In this document: positions 12,730-19,296 of the stretch, piece by piece | Position numbering within the stretch: the stretch's first letter is position 1 | How the letters are laid out: every line of letters begins with the position of its first letter | NCBI GenBank assembly: GCA_025927935.1 | Contig: JAICKM010000032.1 | Location: 1-19,296, forward strand | Direction of reading: 5' to 3' | From: Chloroflexia bacterium | GTDB lineage: Bacteria > Chloroflexota > Chloroflexia > QHBQ01 > JADMIH01 | DNA: 19,296 nt | Program-made: the position numbers and the translations under genes | The notes under the pieces: model-generated | Told to the model about the DNA's origin: nothing | What the model saw: the letters and a program-made list of their open reading frames with translations, nothing else | Databases searched by the model: none

Positions 12730-14763
12730 ATGATGGAAGCCGCCGAGGCCATCGAACGGGGCATTGTGGCCGCCAAGGAACACAACCAGCCGACGGCGTA
12801 TTATTACTTCTACGCCGCGACCCAGGCCGACCCGGACAACGAGCAGGCCTGGTTGTGGCGGGCCAGTACGGCCCCCCGCCCGCGCGATGCGCTCTTCTGC
12901 CTCGCCGCGGTCCTGGCGATCAATCCCGATAATCCCGTGGCCCGCCATGGCATCGAGCAAATCAGCGCGGCTATTGCCGCCGAACGAGACGCACCCGCGC
13001 CCCTCGCCAACGCGGCCCTGCCCGCCGCCGCGAGTGCGCCGGCTGATAACCACCTGAAATGGCAACACGCATTCCGGGACACACTTCATGATTCGGAGAA
13101 AGTAGGACCCATGCAGATTCTAGAAGAGCCTGGGATGCCGCCCCAGGCTATAGATCGGGGACGGACCGTTGGGGCGGTCCTTGAGCGCCCTGAACCAGCT
13201 ACGGAACTTGTCGCGGAACCGGTTCTCGCTCCCCATCCTCCACCCGCGCCCGCGACGAATCGCCCGCCCAGCCTGGGCAAACAGGTGGCCCAGGGGGCCA
13301 TGTGGAATTACGGCGGCTTCCTGGTCAGCAAGGGCCTGCTGTTCGTGGCAACGCTGGTCCTGGCCCGCATCCTCTCGCCGTCTGAGTTCGGTCTGGTCGG
13401 GATGGCCTTGCTAGTCATTACCGGCCTCGACATCCTGCGCGATTTCGGCATCGGCGCCTCGCTCATTTACCGCCAGCGCGACGGCCAGGCCGCCGCCAAT
13501 CTCGCCTTCCTGCTCAGCGCCGTCATCGGCGTCATCCTGTTTGTGGGCAACTGGCTGCTGGCCCCGCTCGTCACCGTCTTCTTCAAGACCAACGGCCCCG
13601 CCGAAACGGCCACTGTCACGGGCCTCGTCCAGGTGCTGGGGTTGAGCCTGCTGTTCGCTAGCCTGGGCAGCACGCAGGACGCGCTGCTGCAAAAGGCCAT
13701 CGACTATCGCCGGCGCATGATCCCGGAGGTCGGGCGCACGCTAATCAAGGGCGTGTTACAGGTGGCGCTGGCCCTGGCCGGCTTCGGCGTCTGGAGCCTG
13801 GTCTGGGGCCAGGTCATCGGCGAAGCCTGCGCCACGGTGTTGCTCTGGACAGTTTCGTCCTGGCGGCCCACGCGCCTGTTCGACCGCACGCTCCTGCGCC
13901 CCATGATCAACTACGGCACGCAAATCATGATGGTGGGCGGGCTGGGCTGGCTGGTCGCCGATATCGACTACCTGATCATCGGGCGGTTTCTGGGCGACGC
14001 GGCTCTTGGTCTCTACACCCTGGCCTTCCGCATCCCCGAACTGATTATCCGCAACCTGGCCCAGGCGGTCTCGAACGTGGCCTTCCCGGTGGCCGCGCGC
14101 TTCCAGGAAGACAAAGCCGCCATGCGCCATGCCTACCTGACCATGCAGCACTACATGATGGCGATCCTGGCCCCGATGGGCTTTGGCCTCTTCGCCATCA
14201 CCCCGTCGCTGATCCATATCCTCTTCCAGACCAAGTGGGAGCCGGCCATCCCGGTGATGGAATTGCTCTCCATCTACATGGTCCTGAGTGGGATCAGTCA
14301 CTGGCCGGGCGTGGTCTATAAAGCCGTCGGGCGGCCCGACATTCTCAACCGGCTCAGCTTCCTGAAACTGGTGCTGCTGGCGCCAACGCTCTGGTGGGCG
14401 GCAACGACTTACGGCATCGTGGGCGTGGGTTGGGGCCAGGTGGCCGTGCGCGTGGTGGTGATCCTGATCGACATGTGGACCGTGTCGCGCTTCGTGCAGA
14501 TCAGCATGCGGTCCAACCTGCAAGCGATCTGGCCGCCGCTGGCGGCGAGCGCTATCATGGCGGGGGCCGTGCGCATCGTGTTCCTGCTGGACCCTCGCGA
14601 GTCGAGCATACCGCTGCTCATCCTCGCCCTGATCACCGGCGGCGCGGTTTATGCGGGCGCACTCTGGTTGCTGGATCGCCCGACCGTCAGCGCCATGCTG
14701 GATCTGGGGCGCAGCATGATAGCCCGGCGCCGGCGCATCGCACCCGCGCCCGACGCCGGCTAG
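12730..14763 (+). CDS. Wzx-type polysaccharide flippase with N-terminal repeat-like extension
   Basis: A 677-residue protein with two parts. Residues ~1-95 (AYYYFYAATQADPDNEQAWLW..., AVLAINPDNPVARHG) look like two TPR-like helical hairpins, followed by a Pro/Ala-rich spacer to about residue 185. From about 188 (LGKQVAQGAMWNYGG) the protein is a polysaccharide transporter of the MOP superfamily, WzxC/AmsL-like, with about 12-14 hydrophobic helices; LARILSPSEFGLVGMA, LRDFGIGASLIYR and GDAALGLYTLAFRIPE are typical. It would flip the lipid-linked repeat unit across the membrane. GAGG (12722-12725) serves ATG 12730 or, with better spacing, ATG 12733. An in-frame ATG at 13111 has AGGA (13104-13107) upstream and could start a flippase without the extension. 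Its stop overlaps that of the opposing gene by 4 bp. Confidence 0.88.
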   Translation: MMEAAEAIERGIVAAKEHNQPTAYYYFYAATQADPDNEQAWLWRASTAPRPRDALFCLAAVLAINPDNPVARHGIEQISAAIAAERDAPAPLANAALPAAASAPADNHLKWQHAFRDTLHDSEKVGPMQILEEPGMPPQAIDRGRTVGAVLERPEPATELVAEPVLAPHPPPAPATNRPPSLGKQVAQGAMWNYGGFLVSKGLLFVATLVLARILSPSEFGLVGMALLVITGLDILRDFGIGASLIYRQRDGQAAANLAFLLSAVIGVILFVGNWLLAPLVTVFFKTNGPAETATVTGLVQVLGLSLLFASLGSTQDALLQKAIDYRRRMIPEVGRTLIKGVLQVALALAGFGVWSLVWGQVIGEACATVLLWTVSSWRPTRLFDRTLLRPMINYGTQIMMVGGLGWLVADIDYLIIGRFLGDAALGLYTLAFRIPELIIRNLAQAVSNVAFPVAARFQEDKAAMRHAYLTMQHYMMAILAPMGFGLFAITPSLIHILFQTKWEPAIPVMELLSIYMVLSGISHWPGVVYKAVGRPDILNRLSFLKLVLLAPTLWWAATTYGIVGVGWGQVAVRVVVILIDMWTVSRFVQISMRSNLQAIWPPLAASAIMAGAVRIVFLLDPRESSIPLLILALITGGAVYAGALWLLDRPTVSAMLDLGRSMIARRRRIAPAPDAG

Positions 14764-15416
14764 TAGTGGATACCCAGGGCCTGCTTAACCTGGTAGAGCA
14801 TCAGGGATAAGGTATCTCGTTCGACGTGGAACGCCCGCGACCAGGGGTCGCGCCAATCGGGGCCATCCGGCGCGGGCGAGGGAAAGGCCGTGAGTCCTGC
14901 GTCGCGGGCGATCAGGGCCGCCCGGTTGATGTGATACGGCTCCGTCACCAGGATGGCCGTGTGCCAGCCGTGGGCGGCCATAATCGCCTGGCTGTTGTGG
15001 ATATTCTGAATCGTGTTCTGGGCCTGGTCATCGGGCACGATGGCGCTCCGTGGCACCCCCTCGGCCAGCAGCACCAGAGTCAGGGCGACGGCCTCGCTGG
15101 TGCCGCGTGACGAGGTCCAGCCGGTCGGAATGACATGCCGGGCCAGGCCCTGCCGGTACAGATCGGCGGCGTGATCGGCGCGCGCGCGTATACAGGGACT
15201 GATCCCGGTGGAGGTCCATGCCTGGCACCCCAGCACGATGATCACATCCGCCGGGGCGGCATGGTCCACTTCCGCGCCGGTCAGCACGAACAGCAGGTCA
15301 CCCGCCACCCAGAGGCCCAGCACCAGCAGCGCCAAGCCCAGCAGCCGCAGGATCTTGTGGTGGCCGGGCCGCGGCAGCGGGCGCGAAGGAGTTTGTTCCC
15401 GATTGACTACCAACAT
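14760..15416 (-). CDS. DUF218/YdcF-family membrane protein (SanA/ElyC-like)
   Basis: A 218-residue protein of the DUF218/YdcF family from ATG 15416; a GTG 30 bases upstream is possible but lacks a ribosome site, whereas GAGAG precedes the ATG. One N-terminal membrane helix (LLGLALLVLGLWVAGDLLFV) is followed by the family domain: ADVIIVLGC, a helix with RADHAADLYRQGLARHVI, a TSEAVAL motif, AQNTIQNIHNS, and AILVTEPYHINRAALIARDAGL. Family members (SanA, ElyC) are linked to envelope integrity and undecaprenyl-phosphate-dependent processes in E. coli, but a biochemical activity is not settled. Its position among EPS genes agrees with an envelope-polysaccharide role. Its start codon overlaps the ATG of the divergent gene, and its stop shares CTAG with the flippase gene. 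Confidence 0.85.
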   Translation of the reverse strand: MLVVNREQTPSRPLPRPGHHKILRLLGLALLVLGLWVAGDLLFVLTGAEVDHAAPADVIIVLGCQAWTSTGISPCIRARADHAADLYRQGLARHVIPTGWTSSRGTSEAVALTLVLLAEGVPRSAIVPDDQAQNTIQNIHNSQAIMAAHGWHTAILVTEPYHINRAALIARDAGLTAFPSPAPDGPDWRDPWSRAFHVERDTLSLMLYQVKQALGIHY

Positions 15417-15993
15417 GTCACTCTCGCAAATCGATGAGGCAAGCACGCCGGACGAGCCGGCGTTGCCGCCGTGGGCCGCCGCCCTACCCCTCTGGGCGGC
15501 GACCGGGTGGATCTGGATTAGCGCCGGCCCGGATGCGCCGCTACGCTACTGGCCGGGCGGGCCGAACGGCGCCCTCGCCCCGGCGCAGCTACCGATGTTG
15601 GAGGGCTTGCCGCCCGGCCCGGCCTATCCCGTGATTGTGCTGCACTACCAGGCGGCGCCTGTGCCCCCGGCGGGGTGGTGGGCGCTGCTCGCGGCGGCCC
15701 TGGCGCCAGGGGGGGTGCTCTTTGTCTGTGGCCCGCGCAGCGCCGGCCTGCACACCATTATCCACTCTGCGGCGCCCGATCTGCAACCCGCCGATCCGCA
15801 TGTGATCGAACCCGGCCAGGCCGGTTACTGGTATTTGCGCCCGGCCCGCCCGGCCTTCCGCCGCCTGATTGACCGGCAACTCCAGCCGCCCCTCAGCGTG
15901 CGCGCCTGGCTCACGCAGGCCCGGCGCCGGCTCCGCCCGCCGGCAGAGCGCGTGTCCTGCCTGCCCGTCTGGCGGGCGGGGGGTGGCCCATGA
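15415..15993 (+). CDS. Unidentified protein, faintly methyltransferase-like
   Basis: I do not recognise this 192-residue protein. It is Trp/Pro/Ala-rich with no signal peptide or clear membrane helix. Residues ~90-106 (LLAAALAPGGVLFVCGPR) resemble the strand and GG turn in the C-terminal half of class I SAM-dependent methyltransferases, but the glycine-rich SAM motif I is absent. VIVLHYQ before it could be the acidic-loop strand of such a fold. It may be a degenerate methyltransferase or an unrelated Rossmann-like protein. ATG 15415 overlaps the start codon of the divergent YdcF-like gene; TTG 15403, 11 bases after AAGGAG (15386-15391), is a serious alternative that would add four residues. 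It is coupled to the next gene by ATGA, so the two products probably work together. Confidence 0.6.
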   Translation: MSLSQIDEASTPDEPALPPWAAALPLWAATGWIWISAGPDAPLRYWPGGPNGALAPAQLPMLEGLPPGPAYPVIVLHYQAAPVPPAGWWALLAAALAPGGVLFVCGPRSAGLHTIIHSAAPDLQPADPHVIEPGQAGYWYLRPARPAFRRLIDRQLQPPLSVRAWLTQARRRLRPPAERVSCLPVWRAGGGP

Positions 15994-17039
15994 AGGCCCT
16001 GCTCGGCGGCATCCTGACGCCGGATCTCCTGACCGCGGTGGCCGGGCGCCCGGTCCGCCCACCGCTGAGTCTCGTCCAGGGGGGGCGGACCGGACGGGGC
16101 CGCGATAAGCGGCTCCTGTTCCTGGTGGAGCCGGGCGCCCGGCACCCGTTCGCCCTGGTCAAGTGGGCGCAGGGCGCGGAGGCCGCCGGGCTGGTGCGCG
16201 AGACCACCGCCCTGACCCGGATCCAGGCCGCCGGCGACCCGGTGCTGGCCGCCAGTTGCCCGCCCAGTTGGGGGCCGTTCGCCATTGGCCCCGGTGTGCA
16301 GGTCAGCATCGAGCGCTACCTGCCCGCGCGCGGCGCTTATGCCCAGTTGCGCACCAGCCTGTGGCCCCGCCCGCTCGTGGCCGGCCATTTCCGGCGTGCC
16401 GCCGGCTGGCTTGACCGTTTTGCCCGCGCCACCCGCGGCCCCACCCGCCCTTTCGACCAGGCCCTGCTCGACGAGGCCATCGCCGTGCCTCTGGAGACCT
16501 GCGCCGCGCGCTTCGATCTCCCAGACGGCGGCGTGCGTGCCACCCTGGACGCCGCCCGCGCCCACCTGGGCCGCCCCGTCGCCCTCACCGCCGAGCATGG
16601 CGATTTCTGGCTGGCGAATCTGCTGCTGCCGCCCGCGCCCGACGCGGCCTACGTGGTGGACTGGGAATATTTCGCCCCGGCGGCGCTGCCCGGCTTCGAT
16701 ATGCTGCTCTTCTGCATGACCTACGCGCTGGAATATCCCTGGCGGCCCTTCGGCTGGATCGACCCGGCAACGGCGGTGGCCCGCGCGTTTGTGCAGCCGG
16801 AGTTGCTGCGCCCGCACATCATGGGCCTGCTGGCACAAGGCTGTGCCGCCGCCGGGCTGCCGCCACCCATGCTGCCCGTGCTGCTGCCCGCCATGCTGGC
16901 CCGCATGGCTCTGCGCCACGCGGGCGGCCCGGCGGGCAGCAGCCCGAACAACACATGGACCGTGGCCCTGGCCGCCTGGTGGGCGCGCCCGGCGGCCACC
17001 TGGCTTGTGACCTGGGGGGAGATTGCCGGGGCGCCGTAG
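15990..17039 (+). CDS. APH-fold phosphotransferase/kinase-like protein
   Basis: A 349-residue protein with the catalytic core of the aminoglycoside/choline kinase (APH) fold. The catalytic loop reads HGDFWLAN (H203-N210, with catalytic Asp D205 and metal-binding N210), followed by VVDWEYF (D224, in the position of the DFG-like Asp). Such proteins phosphorylate small hydroxylated molecules such as sugars, choline, homoserine or antibiotics; in an EPS locus a sugar or a polyol precursor is more likely than an antibiotic. The N-terminal ATP-binding lobe is harder to recognise, with candidate LFLVEPGARHPFALVKWA strands near residues 42-60. It starts at ATG 15990 inside the stop of the upstream gene (ATGA). 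A palindromic element begins at its stop codon. Fold call good; substrate unknown. Confidence 0.72.
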   Translation: MKALLGGILTPDLLTAVAGRPVRPPLSLVQGGRTGRGRDKRLLFLVEPGARHPFALVKWAQGAEAAGLVRETTALTRIQAAGDPVLAASCPPSWGPFAIGPGVQVSIERYLPARGAYAQLRTSLWPRPLVAGHFRRAAGWLDRFARATRGPTRPFDQALLDEAIAVPLETCAARFDLPDGGVRATLDAARAHLGRPVALTAEHGDFWLANLLLPPAPDAAYVVDWEYFAPAALPGFDMLLFCMTYALEYPWRPFGWIDPATAVARAFVQPELLRPHIMGLLAQGCAAAGLPPPMLPVLLPAMLARMALRHAGGPAGSSPNNTWTVALAAWWARPAATWLVTWGEIAGAP

Positions 17040-17150
17040 GATCTGCCATCCGATCATAAGCGACGGTTTTTCACCGCGAAGGGCGCGAAGAATAAGGGTA
17101 AGATAAGTAACCTTCGCGGTGCATTGGTGAACGGATAGCAGGTAGGATCT
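17036..17150. mobile_element. MITE-like palindromic element, copy 2, with 9-bp flanking repeat
   Basis: CACCGCGAAGG (17072-17082) and CCTTCGCGGTG (17111-17121) form an 11-bp perfect inverted repeat; outside it CTGCCATCCG (17043-17052) and CGGATAGCAG (17132-17141) pair at 9 of 10 bases. The unit is bounded by the direct repeat GTAGGATCT at 17036-17044 and 17142-17150, resembling a 9-bp target-site duplication. The inner core (CGCGAAG after the left arm) and the ATCCG/CGGAT outer arms match copy 1 at 1926-2041. It lies between two convergent genes and touches both stop codons (TAG 17037-17039 and, on the - strand, TAG ending at 17149). As RNA it could act as a two-way terminator. No transposase is present. 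Confidence 0.55.
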
Positions 17151-18135
17151 ATTGCCGGAAGGTGAACTCGGCTGCCGCCTGGGGGCTGACCAGCCCCTTC
17201 ACGCGCCGGTAGGCCCGCGCGGCCGGGGTGAGCTTGAAGGCAAACTTACGCACCGAGTCGCTGCCCTCCATACCGACCCGGTAGAGCAGATAGGGGTTGG
17301 TCTGGCCGACCATATTGAGGCCGGCGACCATCGTGTAGGCGCCGGCCAGCCCGGCCTGGCGCACGGCGTTGGCGGCCACGCCGTTGATGGCGTGCGGTTT
17401 CCCGGTGGGATAGCAGAAGATCGGCAGCGCCCGCGGGATGCGCGCTTGCAAGTCGGCCCACGACCCCGCCACTTCCGCGGCCACACGCTCCGGACTCGCC
17501 TGCGCCAGCACGATATGTTCGCGGGTGTGCGGGCCGATATCGACGCCCTCCTGGGCCACGGCGGCCAGCTCATCCCAGTCCAGCATATGCTTGACGGTGT
17601 TGGGTTCCACCTTGCACTGCGCGACCACGCTTTCCACCAGGCGGCCCGCCGCCGCTTCCGGCGTCCGCTCGACCAGCGGCACGAGCCGGTCGTAGGCGGC
17701 GCGCCGCTCCGCCGGGGTGGTCAAGGGTAGCACACCCAGATCGGGCACCTCGATCTGCGGCTCCTGCGTCCGGGTGAGCGCGCGATGGACCGCGTCCCAC
17801 CAGAACAGCCGGCCAGGGACGCCGGGGAAGCCCGTCGGGACGAAGAGCGTGGCCGGCAGATTCAACCGGCGCAAGATGGGCAGCGCGGTGTCCTTAAAGC
17901 AGCGATAGCCGTCGTCGAAGGTGATGATGAGGGCGCGGGGCGGCAACGCCTTGCCGTCTCGCAGGGCGCGCACCAGATCCCACGACGAGATCACATTGTA
18001 GCGCGCGGCCACAAAGCGCATCTGGGCCTCAAAAGCTGCCGGGTTCGACGTAATGAGTGCGGGGGATAAGTCGGTGGGCTGATCGGGCGCCGCGATGCGA
18101 TGATACGCCAGCACCGTCACCTTTGAAGCCGCCAT
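17149..18135 (-). CDS. Polysaccharide deacetylase (NodB homology domain)
   Basis: A 328-residue carbohydrate esterase family 4 protein from ATG 18135, chosen because GGAAGGAG stands upstream with 7-base spacing from AAGGAG; a longer frame to 18246 adds a Cys/Arg-rich stretch that does not look real. The NodB metal site is visible: TFDDGY (D74-D75) near the N-terminus and HTREH (H203-H207) giving the two zinc-binding histidines. FCYPTGK near residue 240 matches the third motif region. It probably removes N-acetyl groups from an amino-sugar in the exopolysaccharide or wall polymer. No signal peptide is evident, so it may act in the cytoplasm or leave by an unusual route. The long insert between motifs (about residues 105-185) resembles that of YadE/IcaB-like relatives. 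Its start lies inside the end of the polymerase-like gene. Confidence 0.88.
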   Translation of the reverse strand: MAASKVTVLAYHRIAAPDQPTDLSPALITSNPAAFEAQMRFVAARYNVISSWDLVRALRDGKALPPRALIITFDDGYRCFKDTALPILRRLNLPATLFVPTGFPGVPGRLFWWDAVHRALTRTQEPQIEVPDLGVLPLTTPAERRAAYDRLVPLVERTPEAAAGRLVESVVAQCKVEPNTVKHMLDWDELAAVAQEGVDIGPHTREHIVLAQASPERVAAEVAGSWADLQARIPRALPIFCYPTGKPHAINGVAANAVRQAGLAGAYTMVAGLNMVGQTNPYLLYRVGMEGSDSVRKFAFKLTPAARAYRRVKGLVSPQAAAEFTFRQ

Positions 18136-19296
18136 GCGTTTGCTCCTTCCCGCCGTCGCGCCCCTCTGCGGGCGCCGTGCGGGACAACTGGCGCAGCGCG
18201 ACAATCGCGGCCATCTGCAACCAGAACAGATAGAAGTAAGATCCATGCAGGAACAGGCTGCCGGCCATGTAACCGATCAACCCTAAGCCGAGCCAGGCCG
18301 CCAACTCCGCGTCGGGATGGTTGCCTGCCGCCCGGAAGCGCCGGTGGGCTTCCAGTACCGCACGCCACAGCATCACGAAGAGGCCTCCGACGACGACCAG
18401 GCCCATCAGCCCGTGTTCGGCCAGCACTTCGAGGTACAGGTCGTGCGGCGGGATGCCCTTGGCATCCAGCGCCAGGCTGGTGCCGGAGATGTATTCCAGC
18501 TCGTAGAGCACATAATTCTCGCGGCCTACGCCGACCAGCGGGTGATCCAGGAACATGGCAATCGCCGATTGCACAGCGCCCGCCCGCCCGCGAATCGATG
18601 TTTCGTTATACAGCGTCTGCTGGTTGCCCTCGGCGGTTTGCAGCACCGTGCTGAGCCGGGCCACATAGTTCGGCGGCAGAATGGGGATCGCGATGAGCAG
18701 GGCCACGGCGATCCCCACCAGGTACAGCGGGTTCAGGCGCTTATAGATTGCCACCGCGACCAGCAGGAGCGCCAGCGCCAGCGCATCCCCGCGCGAGTAG
18801 GTGAACACAATCGCGGCGATGAGCACGAGCGCACAGCCCCCACCCACCAGGCGCACCAGCACGCGCTTGCCCTCGAACACCAGGTACAGCGCCAGCGGCA
18901 CCAGGATAATCAGGCTCAGCCCGTAATAGTTCGCGTCGTTGATCGTGCCGCCGGGACGCGGGGCCGCCTGCCCGTTGACGATCTCGGTCGCCCGCGATTG
19001 CGCCAGGCCGCTGAATTCGTTCGCCCAGTCGCCGGTCATCGACTGGTAAATGGTGAGCAGCGACAGAATCGTGCCCGCGGCCAGCAGCGCCCAGAGGATA
19101 CGGCGCAGGCGGCTCCGCGTCGTGGCCGTGTTGATGACAATCAGATACGTGATAAAGTTGCGCACAAACTCGATGATATTGGTCATCACCGGGTCGGTGC
19201 CGCGCGCATACAACAGCCCCACGCTGACCATCAACCCGTAGAGCAGCATCCACCACGTCACTTCGTCGGACACCAGCCCCTGCCGGTGGATCACCA
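18029..19296 (-). CDS. O-antigen ligase/Wzy-like polymerase (5' end outside window)
   Basis: The last ~422 codons of a polytopic membrane protein of the Wzy/WaaL/O-antigen-ligase family; the frame is still open at the window edge, so the start lies to the right. About nine to ten hydrophobic helices are visible. The characteristic periplasmic loop is present: SIRGRAGAVQSAIAMFLDHP followed by LVGVGRENYV, and then GIPPHDLYLEVLAEHGLMGL, matching the conserved R...HP..G.G and PH(N/D).YLe.l.E.G motifs. It would polymerise EPS repeat units on the outer face of the inner membrane, or ligate them to an acceptor. The hydrophilic tail (~50 residues after LRQLSR) overlaps the deacetylase gene by 107 bp in another frame, which is long for a coupled pair; a frameshift or lost stop is possible. 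Confidence 0.88.
   Translation of the reverse strand, partial: VIHRQGLVSDEVTWWMLLYGLMVSVGLLYARGTDPVMTNIIEFVRNFITYLIVINTATTRSRLRRILWALLAAGTILSLLTIYQSMTGDWANEFSGLAQSRATEIVNGQAAPRPGGTINDANYYGLSLIILVPLALYLVFEGKRVLVRLVGGGCALVLIAAIVFTYSRGDALALALLLVAVAIYKRLNPLYLVGIAVALLIAIPILPPNYVARLSTVLQTAEGNQQTLYNETSIRGRAGAVQSAIAMFLDHPLVGVGRENYVLYELEYISGTSLALDAKGIPPHDLYLEVLAEHGLMGLVVVGGLFVMLWRAVLEAHRRFRAAGNHPDAELAAWLGLGLIGYMAGSLFLHGSYFYLFWLQMAAIVALRQLSRTAPAEGRDGGKEQTHGGFKGDGAGVSSHRGARSAHRLIPRTHYVEPGSF

Noticed and set aside
15208..15414. N-terminal extension of the unidentified protein back to ATG 15208
   Set aside because: It would lie antisense to most of the YdcF-like gene and its Ser/Arg/Pro-rich sequence looks non-coding; the start at 15415 or 15403 is more plausible.
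15990..17039. Reading the APH-fold protein as an antibiotic-resistance aminoglycoside kinase
   Set aside because: The fold is shared by many metabolic kinases, and the gene sits coupled within a polysaccharide locus with no resistance or mobile-gene context beyond a small repeat.
18136..18246. N-terminal extension of the deacetylase to 18246
   Set aside because: The extra residues are Cys/Arg-rich, lie inside the polymerase-like gene, and a near-perfect ribosome site marks ATG 18135.

Overview
The window is GC-rich DNA from a bacterium, most likely a member of the Chloroflexota. The best pointers are an exported protein that ends in a long Thr-Pro-rich linker followed by three S-layer homology (SLH) domains carrying SGYSC-G-PGEPC loops, and a short repeat-like helical N-terminus of a type I associate with this phylum fused to a polysaccharide flippase. 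The phylum is inferred from style of sequence; there is no rRNA or other marker gene here.

Left part (1-3431, + strand). The end of a GntR/FCD-type regulator is followed 20 bp later by a PLP enzyme related to serine hydroxymethyltransferase. After a 26-bp perfect inverted repeat and a clear sigma-70-type promoter comes an MFS transporter. Regulator, enzyme and transporter look like a small metabolic locus whose substrate cannot be read from the sequence.

Middle part (3432-8150, + strand). Two exported proteins follow: a membrane-anchored putative glycoside hydrolase (GHL15/GH114-like) and a secreted N,N-dimethylformamidase-beta-like protein with a Thr-rich linker and C-terminal SLH domains. 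A strong intrinsic terminator closes this part.

Right part (8151-19296). This is an extracellular polysaccharide cluster in which gene direction changes repeatedly: a polyprenyl-phosphate sugar-1-phosphate transferase (+), two GT4 glycosyltransferases (- strand, coupled by ATGA), a flippase with an N-terminal repeat-like extension (+, with its own promoter), a DUF218/YdcF protein (-), an unidentified protein coupled to an APH-fold kinase-like protein (+), and a polysaccharide deacetylase with an O-antigen ligase/polymerase-like protein (-, truncated by the window end). Priming transferase, glycosyltransferases, flippase and polymerase are the main parts of a Wzx/Wzy-type pathway. No chain-length regulator or export channel is in the window.

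Two related palindromic elements (near 1926-2041 and 17036-17150) share the core CCGCGAAGG...CGCGAAG and outer ATCCG/CGGAT arms. The second is bracketed by a 9-bp direct repeat like a target-site duplication, so they may be MITE-like. No tRNA, rRNA, CRISPR array, transposase gene or phage gene was seen.
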